Shown one piece after another: positions 52,239 through 60,312 of a stretch of 64,000 nt of DNA. Under the pieces are notes generated by a model. That model saw only the letters and a list, made by a program, of their open reading frames with translations. It had not been told where the DNA came from and searched no databases. The number at the start of each line of letters is the position of its first letter. Position 1 is the first letter of the stretch. This DNA is from JBMNGG01 sp050949705. Its GTDB lineage: Bacteria; Bacillota; Thermosediminibacteria; Thermosediminibacterales; Tepidanaerobacteraceae. The stretch is from assembly GCA_050949705.1 (NCBI GenBank), contig JBMNGG010000001.1, forward strand, positions 14,478-78,477. The letters are read 5' to 3'. The translations under genes and the position numbers were made by a program.

Positions 52239-52982
52239 ATGGGTGCTAAATACATTTTTAGGTTAGATGACATAGCTGAAAACATGAAGTGGAATAATTT
52301 TTTTTTATTAAAGGAGATATTTGCAAAACACAATATAAAGCCCATTATTGGTGTTATACCAAATAACGAAGATGAAGAACTGTTAAAGTTGCCAAAATGT
52401 CCATTTAACTTCTGGGAGGAAACAAGGAATTTACAAAAGCTGGGCTGGAGTATAGCATTACATGGGTTCAATCATAAGTATATTACAAAGAACGCAGGCA
52501 TATTTGGTGTAAATAATTTTAGCGAATTTGCAGGTGTGCCTTATTATATCCAAAATCAAAAAATACAAGAAGGCAAGTTTATCTTTGAGCAACATGGATT
52601 AAAAATCGATGCTTTTATGGCACCTGCGCACACTCTTGATAAAACAACCTTAAAAGCACTTATTGATAATAATATATACACAGTAACAGATGGGTTTTGT
52701 TTATACCCGTATTATTATGAAGAAATATTGTTCGTTCCCCAACTCTTATCCACACCTAGAAAAATGCCGTTCGGTATATATACATGGTGTTTGCACCCCA
52801 ATAATATGACCGAAGGAAGCATACGCGAGATTGAAAAGTTTATTAAAGATAATAAAGAAGATATAATTTCATTCAAAGATGCTAAAAAGTACGCTACAAA
52901 TAGTTTTTTAAATAAACTAACTGGTTTTATAAATAAAGGTCTGTTAAGTATTTTAAGGTCATTAAGAAGTAAAGTAATTTAG
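52239..52982 (+). CDS. DUF2334/polysaccharide deacetylase-like protein
   Basis: 247 aa. Motifs at the usual positions of this deacetylase-like family are YIFRLDDIAEN, IGVIPNNED, IALHGFNHKY and FMAPAHTLDKTTL. The Asp pair and His residues could bind a metal as in NodB-type deacetylases. It may remove acetyl groups from amino sugars of the surface polymer. No signal peptide is visible, so a cytoplasmic or lipid-linked substrate is likely. Start ATG at 52239. Confidence 0.8.
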   Translation: MGAKYIFRLDDIAENMKWNNFFLLKEIFAKHNIKPIIGVIPNNEDEELLKLPKCPFNFWEETRNLQKLGWSIALHGFNHKYITKNAGIFGVNNFSEFAGVPYYIQNQKIQEGKFIFEQHGLKIDAFMAPAHTLDKTTLKALIDNNIYTVTDGFCLYPYYYEEILFVPQLLSTPRKMPFGIYTWCLHPNNMTEGSIREIEKFIKDNKEDIISFKDAKKYATNSFLNKLTGFINKGLLSILRSLRSKVI

Positions 52983-53076
52983 CGAATAATTAAAGGGTAT
53001 TTAATTATTAATTACAATAACAGAAATATTAGTATAGTAAATAATAACACCTCAAATAAAAACGGAGCAGATAAAT

Positions 53077-54597
53077 ATGAAAAAGACAGCATTGCTTTTG
53101 ATGGTAATTACAGTTATATCAAAGATATTGGGTTTTGTTCGAGAAATTTCCTTGTCGTATTTTTATGGAGCGTCAAATACTACCGATGCATACCTTATTT
53201 CTCAAACTATCCCTATTGTTATTTTTGCTCTCATAGGAACAGGTATATCTACAGGATATGTTCCTTTATACAGCAAGATACAAGAAAAGCATGGAGTAAA
53301 GGAAGGAATTAGATATACAAATAACCTTATCAGTATCTTGCTAACAATATGCACATGTATCGTTATACTTGGCATCTTGTTTACAGGTCAAATAGTAAAA
53401 TTATTTGCATCTGGATTTGAACATGATACACTGATTTTAGCAGTGCAGTTTACAAGAATAAGTTTAGTAGGTATATATTTTACAGGTCTTATACATATTT
53501 TAGGTAGCTTTCTTCGTATCAAAGGTAACTATTCGATTCCAGCTTTGATTGGGTTTCCATATAATTTAATTATCATATTATTTATATTTTTAAGTTCAAA
53601 ATCAGATGTATGGGTTCTAGCTGTTGGGAGTTTAATAGCACTAGCAGTTCAATTCGGGCTACTAGTACCTTTTGCACACAAACAAGGCTATAGATATAAA
53701 TTTAAAATTGATTTAAAAGATGAATACATAATAAAAATGGTTACTATAGCATTACCTGTGATAATTGGTGTATCAGTGAATGAAGTAAATGTAATCGTTG
53801 ACAGAACATTAGCATCTGGTATAGCTGTTGGGGGTATATCAGCACTTAATTATGCCAGAAGGTTGAATGCCTTTATTCAAGGTATTTTTGTTACTACCGT
53901 AGCAACCGCAATGTATCCAATTATATCTAAAATGGCTGCTCAAAGCAATTTCGATGGTCTGAAAAAGTCAGTATCTGAAGCTATAAATCTTATCAACTTA
54001 TTTGTAATACCTGCTACAGTGGGAGCTATGATATTTGCTGAGCCGGTAGTGAAACTGTTATTTGGAAGGGGAGCTTTTGACCCTGAGGCCATATCCATGA
54101 CTTCAAATGCATTGTTTTTTTACTCTATAGGGATGATAGGTTTTGGACTAAGAGAGATCTTATCTAGAGCTTTCTATTCTATGCAAGATACCAAGACACC
54201 TATGATAAATGCAGCTATAGCCATGGGTATGAATATTGTTTTAAATATAATACTATCGAGATTTTTAGGGTTAGGTGGTCTTGCCTTAGCAACAAGTATA
54301 TCAGCTATATTTTGCACGGGGTTATTATTTGTTAGTCTTAGAAAAAAGATAGGTGCATTTGGGATGAAGAACACTACTATATCTTTAATAAAAATACTTG
54401 TGGCTTCACTGGTTATGGGGATAGTTGCTTATCTTGCTTACGATCTTTTACTATCATATTTCAGTGGGAACTTATCTTTGATTATTTCAATATGTATTGG
54501 TGCTTTGGTATACTTCGTAATAGTTTATTTTATGAAGGTAGATGAAGTGGAAACCTTAGTAAATGCGGCTAAAAAAAGACTGAAAGAACGTGCATAA
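53077..54597 (+). CDS. murJ: MurJ/MviN-family lipid-linked oligosaccharide flippase
   Basis: 506 aa with about fourteen membrane helices. The N-terminus is VISKILGFVREISLSYFYGASNTTDAYLISQTIP and the middle contains FGRGAFDPEAISMTSNAL and RAFYSMQDTKTPMINA, all standard MurJ. It flips lipid II, or in this setting the undecaprenyl-linked repeat unit, across the membrane. Its place in a polysaccharide locus with no Wzx gene suggests it serves the locus. Confidence 0.93.
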   Translation: MKKTALLLMVITVISKILGFVREISLSYFYGASNTTDAYLISQTIPIVIFALIGTGISTGYVPLYSKIQEKHGVKEGIRYTNNLISILLTICTCIVILGILFTGQIVKLFASGFEHDTLILAVQFTRISLVGIYFTGLIHILGSFLRIKGNYSIPALIGFPYNLIIILFIFLSSKSDVWVLAVGSLIALAVQFGLLVPFAHKQGYRYKFKIDLKDEYIIKMVTIALPVIIGVSVNEVNVIVDRTLASGIAVGGISALNYARRLNAFIQGIFVTTVATAMYPIISKMAAQSNFDGLKKSVSEAINLINLFVIPATVGAMIFAEPVVKLLFGRGAFDPEAISMTSNALFFYSIGMIGFGLREILSRAFYSMQDTKTPMINAAIAMGMNIVLNIILSRFLGLGGLALATSISAIFCTGLLFVSLRKKIGAFGMKNTTISLIKILVASLVMGIVAYLAYDLLLSYFSGNLSLIISICIGALVYFVIVYFMKVDEVETLVNAAKKRLKERA

Positions 54598-54660
54598 AAT
54601 GGTATAATGAGCTAGAATAAAAATATGATATTAGATATTTGGGGGAAGGGATTTTCAAAA

Positions 54661-56511
54661 GTGAAGGTTATTTTGCGTAAATTTTTTTTGGCTATTTTAG
54701 ATATTGCTATTATTAATATTTCATTATATTTATCTCTTGTTTTGCGGTTTGAAAATAATATTCCACTACAGTATTTAACTGTATTTAGAGAAACTCACAT
54801 TATAGTGACTATTGTTGCACTTTTAAGTTTCTTGGTTTTTAATTTATATAATAGAATATGGAAATATGCCAGTATTGATGAGCTTATCTCTATAGTAATG
54901 GCTACATCTTTTTGCACACTTACTGTGTTGGGATATACTTTTATGATGAGGCAAACATTTCCCCGTGGTATTTACATATTGTTTTGGCTTTTACTTACTA
55001 CCTTTATTGGGGGAAGTAGATTTGTTTTCAGGGCATTTAACGGTGTGACACCTATTCTTCGAAGAGTCTGAAGGTGTTCGAAATGTCATGGTCATCGGAG
55101 CTGGTGAGGCTGGCTCAATGGTTATCCAGGAGTATAAGAAGCATCCGGATCTTAAGATGAGACCTGTTGTTATCATAGATGATGATAAGAATAAGCACGG
55201 TATGCGTATACATGGTGTTAAGGTTTTCGGAGGACGGCAGGATATTCCTGAGATGGTTTTGAGAAAAAATATTAAAGAAATAATAATAGCTATGCCGTCT
55301 ATTGATAGGCTTGAGATAAGAGAAATAGTAAATGTATGTAGTCAGACTAAGTGCAAGTTACGAATAGTGCCTGGGGTTTATGAACTACTCGATGGTAAAG
55401 TCAGCATAAAAAGCTTAGAGATGTAAAGATAGAAGACCTTTTGGGAAGAGAACCGGTTAAGGTGAACCTTGAGGAGATTTCCGGGTACATAAAAAATAAA
55501 GTTGTATTGGTAACCGGTGGAGGTGGATCTATAGGTTCAGAGCTTTGTCGTCAGATAGCGAGATTCCAGCCTAAGGAACTTTTGATTTTTGATATAAGTG
55601 AAAACAATGTTTATAGTTTAGAATATGATTTAAAGACTCTTTTTCCAAATTTAAAATACAGTGCTTTGATAGGGAGTGTAAGAGACCGAGAAAGATTAGA
55701 ATCAGTATTTGACCAATATAGACCGGATGTGGTTTTTCACGCTGCAGCGCATAAACATGTTCCTTTGATGGAGCTTAATGCAACTGAAGCTATAAAAAAT
55801 AATGTGTTTGGAACGCTAAATGTGGCCCAAACAGCGGATAAATATAAGGTGGAAAGATTCACTCTCATTTCCACAGATAAGGCAGTAAACCCAACTAATA
55901 TAATGGGAGCGTCAAAAAGGATTGCAGAGATTATCATACAGATGATGTCAATGAAAAGTAAAACGGTGTTTTCAGCGGTAAGATTCGGGAATGTTTTAGG
56001 AAGTGAAGGTAGTGTGATTCCCCTTTTTAGAAAGCAGATAGAAAGTGGAGGACCTGTTACTGTGACCCATCCTGAAGTAATACGCTATTTTATGACTATC
56101 CCAGAAGCAGTGCAGCTCGTGATACAGGCAGGGGCTTTAGCTAAAGGTGGGGAAATATTTATCCTGGATATGGGAGACCCGGTGAAGATAGCGGACCTTG
56201 CCCAAGATATGATAAAACTATCGGGCTTAGAGCCTGATGTGGATATAGAGATAGACTACATAGGCCTTAGACCAGGTGAAAAGCTTTATGAAGAACTGCT
56301 TTTAAATGAAGAAGGTATAACTGCTACAAAATATAAGAAGATATACATAGCAAAACCAACTTTTACAGATGTGGATGCCTTTGAAAGGGAACTTACAGCT
56401 CTTAGAGAATTACTTTTTAACTCTAATACAGGGGTAAGAGATATAATCAAGAAGATGGTGCCAACTTATAGGAATGGTAATGATGTGGTGGAAGAGGTGT
56501 GGAAGAGGTAA
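54661..56511 (+). pseudogene. CapD-type nucleoside-diphosphate sugar 4,6-dehydratase, two frameshifts
   Basis: Three frames make one CapD/FlaA1-type protein. Four membrane helices (54661-55071) are followed by a CoA-binding-like domain MVIGAGEAGSMVIQEY (55085-55426), then an SDR domain (55441-56511) with VTGGGGSIGSELCRQI, STDKAVNPTNIMGASK and RFGNVLGSEGSVIPLF. Breaks lie near 55070 and 55405, where AAAAAG has probably lost an A. It would make a UDP-sugar intermediate. GTG 54661 fits the family's N-terminus. Its last 594 bp plus the terminator recur at 62074-62722. Confidence 0.85.
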
Positions 56512-56586
56512 GGTAAAATCTAATATATAATATATATAATATATATTCATTGATAGTTAACAGTCGGGTTTTCCCGGCTGTTTTTG
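55918..56586 (+). repeat. Direct repeat copy 1: capD 3' end plus terminator
   Basis: 669 bp, matched by 62074-62722 (649 bp) in the same orientation. The first about 250 bp are identical. After that I count about fourteen substitutions, and there is a roughly 20-bp length difference after the stop codon. Both copies end just after the T-run of the terminator. The two copies bracket the 5.5-kb defence island. Confidence 0.95.
56560..56585 (+). terminator. Terminator of capD (repeat copy 1)
   Basis: ACAGTCGGG / CCCGGCTGT stem with TTTT loop, then TTTTT. Identical in repeat copy 2. Confidence 0.8.
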
Positions 56587-56727
56587 TAAATATAGGTGTA
56601 AAATTAGTGAATGTTAAGCAACAATTGGGTGTTAGTTACTGAGCGCTAAAACATAAAAAGGAGAATATTTGGAGCCTGTACAACAAATATTTACAGACTT
56701 AGTCACGGGGACAGGTTATCTTTGATT

Positions 56728-56765
56728 ATTCAATATATGTTACAAAATTGTAACATATATTGAAT
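56728..56765. repeat. Perfect 17-bp inverted repeat upstream of the HTH gene
   Basis: ATTCAATATATGTTACA, 4-nt loop AAAT, TGTAACATATATTGAAT. It lies 59 bp before the -35 of the HTH-peptidase-PIN operon, in the 363-bp gap 56512-56874. It lacks a T-run, so an operator for the HTH protein is more likely than a terminator. Confidence 0.8.
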
Positions 56766-56823
56766 AAATTAATAAAAACTAGCGAATAATAAGCAATAAT
56801 GTCACGGAACTATAACATTACTA

Positions 56824-56851
56824 TTGACTCTTGCATACAATGAAGTATAAT
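56824..56851 (+). promoter_or_regulatory. Promoter of the HTH-ImmA-PIN operon
   Basis: TTGACT (56824-56829), 16-bp spacer, TATAAT (56846-56851), followed by AGGGAGGTG and the ATG at 56875. Confidence 0.75.
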
Positions 56852-56874
56852 GAAATTAAAAGGGAGGTGTTGCT

Positions 56875-57222
56875 ATGAATGAAATATTAGGAGCAAGAAT
56901 CAGATTTTTGAGAGAATCTAAAGGCTTGACACAAGAGCAGGTTGCTGAAAAAATGAATTGCACAAGACAAAAATATGCTAGGATTGAAAAGGGTTTAATA
57001 GATATTTCATATGCTAGTATTGTAACTATTTCTGAGATTCTCGAAGTTCAGGTTGAAGATATAACTTCTTTGGTCAATAATATTAATCAAAAACAACTGA
57101 TATGCAGAAGAAATGGCGATTGTATCCGGGAAGATAAATTTGCATATATTATGGAAATGATTGATACCTTTTATGCGCATAGAAAACTATATAACAGTGT
57201 AAGGCAGGTTAATGTTGAATGA
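56875..57222 (+). CDS. XRE-family HTH regulator of the ImmA-PIN operon
   Basis: 115 aa. An N-terminal helix-turn-helix (about 8-62: RIRFLRESKGLTQEQVAEKM, TRQKYARIEKGLIDISYAS) of the Cro/CI type is followed by a short tail with RRNGD and FYAHRKLYNSV. It probably represses its own operon by binding the inverted repeat upstream. Its last four bases overlap the start of the peptidase gene (ATGA), so the two are translationally coupled. Confidence 0.88.
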   Translation: MNEILGARIRFLRESKGLTQEQVAEKMNCTRQKYARIEKGLIDISYASIVTISEILEVQVEDITSLVNNINQKQLICRRNGDCIREDKFAYIMEMIDTFYAHRKLYNSVRQVNVE

Positions 57223-58025
57223 ATAAAAAAAGGCAACTTGATATTGAAAAAATAGCTGATAGTGTTAGGGCTGAATGTAAAGTAACAGATTATGGTTTTC
57301 AAAATATATTTGAAGCCGCTGAAAAACTGGGATATAGAGTAATTAGATATCCCTTAGGTAATGATGCGCTTTTAGGATTCGCACTAATAAAAAATACTGA
57401 GCGAATTATTTTTTCGAATTCATCATCAATATTATCCAGAGAAATATTTTCTGTTGCTCACGAAATTGGGCACCAAAAACTACATTTGTCAGAACAAGGT
57501 TTGACGTTAATTAAGGATTATGATTTTAACGATAGAGATGAGTATGAAGTTGAAGCTAATTATTTTGCTGCATGCTTACTAATGCCTGTTGAGAAAGTAA
57601 ATAACTTTATTAGATTTGAATTAAATGAAAAGAGCATTAATAAATGGACTGGATTGGATATAGCCAGAATACAAACAGCATTCAATGTTAGTTATGATAT
57701 GGCACTTATTAGATTAGAAGCACTATGTATATTAGATGGTGTTGTAATTGAAAACTTAAAATTGGAGAAAGCGGAAAAAACTGTATCAAGTTTGTTAAAA
57801 GTTATCAATGGAAACATTGATCTTTGTAAGGCAACGGAAGTCAAGAGGATACCAGCTGAATATTTAGAGTGGGTGATTTCCAATTACAATGAAAAACTAA
57901 TTCCTATAAAAAGCTTGGAAGCAACTTTAAATTATGTGGATTTGAGAGTGGAAGATTTAAACTTATCACACGAAGAGCGTGAAGATGATGAAAGCTTTGA
58001 TGATTTGCTTAAGGGGATGGATTAA
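57219..58025 (+). CDS. ImmA/IrrE-family zinc metallopeptidase
   Basis: 268 aa. The metallopeptidase motif HEIGH (81-85) lies in SVAHEIGHQKLHL, with a candidate third ligand in EVEANYFAACLLMP (Glu112). ImmA-type enzymes cut a cognate HTH repressor to switch on mobile elements or stress genes. Here the HTH target is encoded directly upstream. The C-terminal 100 residues have no known match. It overlaps the next gene by one base (TAATG). Confidence 0.9.
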   Translation: MNKKRQLDIEKIADSVRAECKVTDYGFQNIFEAAEKLGYRVIRYPLGNDALLGFALIKNTERIIFSNSSSILSREIFSVAHEIGHQKLHLSEQGLTLIKDYDFNDRDEYEVEANYFAACLLMPVEKVNNFIRFELNEKSINKWTGLDIARIQTAFNVSYDMALIRLEALCILDGVVIENLKLEKAEKTVSSLLKVINGNIDLCKATEVKRIPAEYLEWVISNYNEKLIPIKSLEATLNYVDLRVEDLNLSHEEREDDESFDDLLKGMD

Positions 58026-58699
58026 TGGATGCATCACTAGACACAAATGTAATTATCCACTTATATAAGGCGGACTTCCAAGCCATTCTATTCAATAGAT
58101 TTAAAAATCTGAAGGTATATGAATTCATTAGATATCATGAGATGAAAAATCATGCTACCCCTGAAATTATAGATTTATTTGATAAAGATGTAAAGGCTGG
58201 AAAAATAGAACTAGTTAGTGATGTTTATCTAAGAGAAATTGGAATGTATAATGTGTTTCAGCAACATGTAAGAGATATTAGGATTTTATTTGATAGTGGT
58301 GACTTAGGAGAGGTTTTTGCAATCGCGATGGCAAAGACCTTAGGTTGTATATGCCTAGTGACTGATGACATTAAGGAACGAGGTCCCCATTATACATTAA
58401 TGAGAATTCAAGACTCTGACGTTATGCCATTTGCTTTTTATGAAATATTATTTTTAGATTATCTAGAGGAAAGAATAACAGAAGAAAAATTGTTGGATAA
58501 CTTTTGTGAAATATGTGATTTATCTGGGATAACAATGGATTGTTCTTCAAAATTAAAGGCATTTATTAGAAGATTTTGGTCAGATCCTTATAGGGAAATT
58601 GAAAAGAAATGGATGAAGTCTTTTTGTGTTGAGAAAAATATCGATGCTAAGCAAAAGATCCAAAAACTAATTACATATCTGACAACAATAAATATTTAA
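58025..58699 (+). CDS. PIN-domain ribonuclease-like protein
   Basis: 224 aa. The first strand SLDTNVIIHLY has the conserved Asp6; Glu96 is in DLGEVFAIAMAKTLG, and Asp114/Asp115 are in LVTDDI, matching the acidic active site of PIN nucleases. About 80 further residues form a helical C-terminus. PIN proteins are often toxins that cut RNA. The upstream HTH and metallopeptidase are encoded with it in one overlapping operon, suggesting regulated release of a toxin. No VapB-like antitoxin is visible. Confidence 0.85.
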   Translation: MDASLDTNVIIHLYKADFQAILFNRFKNLKVYEFIRYHEMKNHATPEIIDLFDKDVKAGKIELVSDVYLREIGMYNVFQQHVRDIRILFDSGDLGEVFAIAMAKTLGCICLVTDDIKERGPHYTLMRIQDSDVMPFAFYEILFLDYLEERITEEKLLDNFCEICDLSGITMDCSSKLKAFIRRFWSDPYREIEKKWMKSFCVEKNIDAKQKIQKLITYLTTINI

Positions 58700-58721
58700 G
58701 GACAGAATAAACAGCTACAAC

Positions 58722-58946
58722 AGGAAAGCCCGGAGAACCTGGTTTTAGTTTTGGTGCTTAAGAAGTGCCATAGTAGCAGCGGTAGCAACGGAGTGCCATA
58801 AGGATCTTCCTTCTGCGGTTTCTAAGATGGTAAGAATAAAAAGAAGGTACATGTCAAACAGCAAGAACGTAGGAGCTTATGAGAGACTATATGAAAGAGT
58901 AAAAGAACTATATAAAATGCTAAGGCCATGGTATAAGTCCATTTAA
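58722..58946 (+). pseudogene. FGGY-family carbohydrate kinase, C-terminal remnant
   Basis: The 459-bp gap between the PIN gene and the ABC-3C genes contains GKPGEPGFSFGA, a frame change, then AIVAAVATECHKDLPSAVSK and NVGAYERLYERVKELYKML followed by a stop. This is the end of FGGY kinases (GEPG.S.GDA..A..A.G, Y..LY..Y..LY..L). No upstream part of the gene is present. It marks an older joint inside the island. Confidence 0.65.
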
Positions 58947-58996
58947 GGAAATAAGAGAATAAGAGAAGGGGCGGTTTTTTGTTTTAAAGTAAAACC

Positions 58997-59044
58997 TTGC
59001 AATAAGAATGATAATTTTATACAATAATACCGAACATATGTTTC
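58997..59044 (+). promoter_or_regulatory. Promoter with overlapping consensus LexA (SOS) box, ABC-3C operon
   Basis: TTGCAA (58997-59002), 17-bp spacer, TACAAT (59020-59025). The expected start at about 59032 lies inside CGAACATATGTTTC (59031-59044), an exact fit to the Gram-positive LexA consensus CGAACRNRYGTTYC. Bound LexA would block transcription until DNA damage. The three-gene operon starts at 59159. Confidence 0.75.
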
Positions 59045-59158
59045 ATAAAGAGAATTGTTTTGTAGTGAAAAAGAAGGACTGTTAGTTAAAATATAGAAAT
59101 ATGTAGATAGCATTACAAAAGGAAATTTAAGTTACATAACCCCAGGAGGTGTTATAGT

Positions 59159-60076
59159 ATGAACGTTAATGAGAAAACGTTAGCTCGCTATTTATTTCAA
59201 AATAAAATATTTAAAAGTGATGGTCAATCATTTGAGGATATGTTTATTGCGATTATGAACTATCCAGAAGAACATTTTCAGGCTATAAAACCCTGGGGTA
59301 ATATTGGCGACAGGAAAAATGATGGATACATAAGGAATAAAGGTATATTTTATCAGGTGTATGCCCCTGAAGATTTAGATAAGAAATCTTATGTTAGTGC
59401 AGTAAATAAGCTAAAAATAGACTTTGCTGGATTAAAGGCTCAATGGGAACCTATTAATGAGTTTTATTTTGTTATCAATGATAAATATAAAGGAGTAAAT
59501 GCTGATTGTGAAAAGGCAATTCAAGAAATAAAGGATGAATATGGGCTTATTAATGCAGGCTTTTTAACAGCAAAGGATATGGAGGACATTCTTTTCTCGT
59601 TAGACGATGATCAAATACTTAGTATAACAGGCTTTATTCCGGACCCCTCTAATATCAAACAAATAGATTATTCTATCTTAAACGAAGTAATTGATCATAT
59701 AATGAAATTATCTTTAAGGAACACCAATGGGTATGAAATAATTTTGCCTGACTGGGATAAAAAAATAGCATTTAACAAATTATCAATTCCAGTGGCAAAC
59801 TTACTTTATAATGGATATTTTCAGGTGTATTCTTTAGAGGAGTATTTAGCGAATAATAGTGATTTTCTGGCGGATGCTTTAAGGGATAAATTAAATGAAG
59901 TTTATTGTGAAGAACGAGATTTACACACTGGAGATAAACTGTTCTGGGCTATGGTAAACCGACTGAGCCCTAGAGAAGAGCAAGCCTACCAGACTACGGT
60001 TATTATTATAATGGCTAAGTATTTTGAAGCTTGTGATATTTTTGAGGACCCTTCACAGGAGGAAGAAAAATGTTAA
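59159..60076 (+). CDS. ABC-3C-type system component A, nuclease-like N-terminus
   Basis: 305 aa. The N-terminal domain has SFEDMF (Glu26), GNIGDRKNDGY (Asp51, Asp55) and FYQVYAPE, an arrangement seen in PD-(D/E)xK-like nucleases of ABC-three-component conflict systems. The C-terminal half (about 175-305) is helical and resembles the common C-terminal domain of these proteins. AGGAGG is 8 nt before ATG. It overlaps the next gene by 7 bp. In such systems this protein is the proposed effector; direct evidence for activity is not visible here. Confidence 0.75.
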   Translation: MNVNEKTLARYLFQNKIFKSDGQSFEDMFIAIMNYPEEHFQAIKPWGNIGDRKNDGYIRNKGIFYQVYAPEDLDKKSYVSAVNKLKIDFAGLKAQWEPINEFYFVINDKYKGVNADCEKAIQEIKDEYGLINAGFLTAKDMEDILFSLDDDQILSITGFIPDPSNIKQIDYSILNEVIDHIMKLSLRNTNGYEIILPDWDKKIAFNKLSIPVANLLYNGYFQVYSLEEYLANNSDFLADALRDKLNEVYCEERDLHTGDKLFWAMVNRLSPREEQAYQTTVIIIMAKYFEACDIFEDPSQEEEKC

Positions 60077-60312
60077 TTCCTACAAAACACACGAATTTTT
60101 CAGAATCCTTACTTGGATTTGGTAGTTATATATTAAAAAAAATAGAATACTTTAAGTCTGTAGATGAACTATGGAGTGAATATCTGTTAGACTATAAAAA
60201 CAGGATATATCCGGCGAAGCATAGTTTTGATAACCTATTGCTTACCTTAACATTTCTTTATTCAATTGGAATATTAGAGGAACAGGATGGAGGTGTAATA
60301 AGGTGCAACTAA
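60070..60312 (+). CDS. ABC-3C-type system middle component
   Basis: 80 aa small protein encoded between, and overlapping, the nuclease-like gene and the SMC-like ATPase gene. The sequence LIPTKHTNFSESLLGFGSYIL...FKSVDELWSEY...FDNLLLTLTFLYSIGILEEQDGGVIR ends in a small winged-helix-like strand pattern. Size, place and the 'LxFLYxxG.I' motif fit the middle components described for ABC-3C systems. Confidence 0.75.
   Translation: MLIPTKHTNFSESLLGFGSYILKKIEYFKSVDELWSEYLLDYKNRIYPAKHSFDNLLLTLTFLYSIGILEEQDGGVIRCN

Noticed and set aside
56515..56550. Short TA-rich tandem repeat, possible origin or att site
   Set aside because: It is a simple AT run downstream of capD, also present in shortened form in the second repeat copy; no initiator or integrase gene is close.
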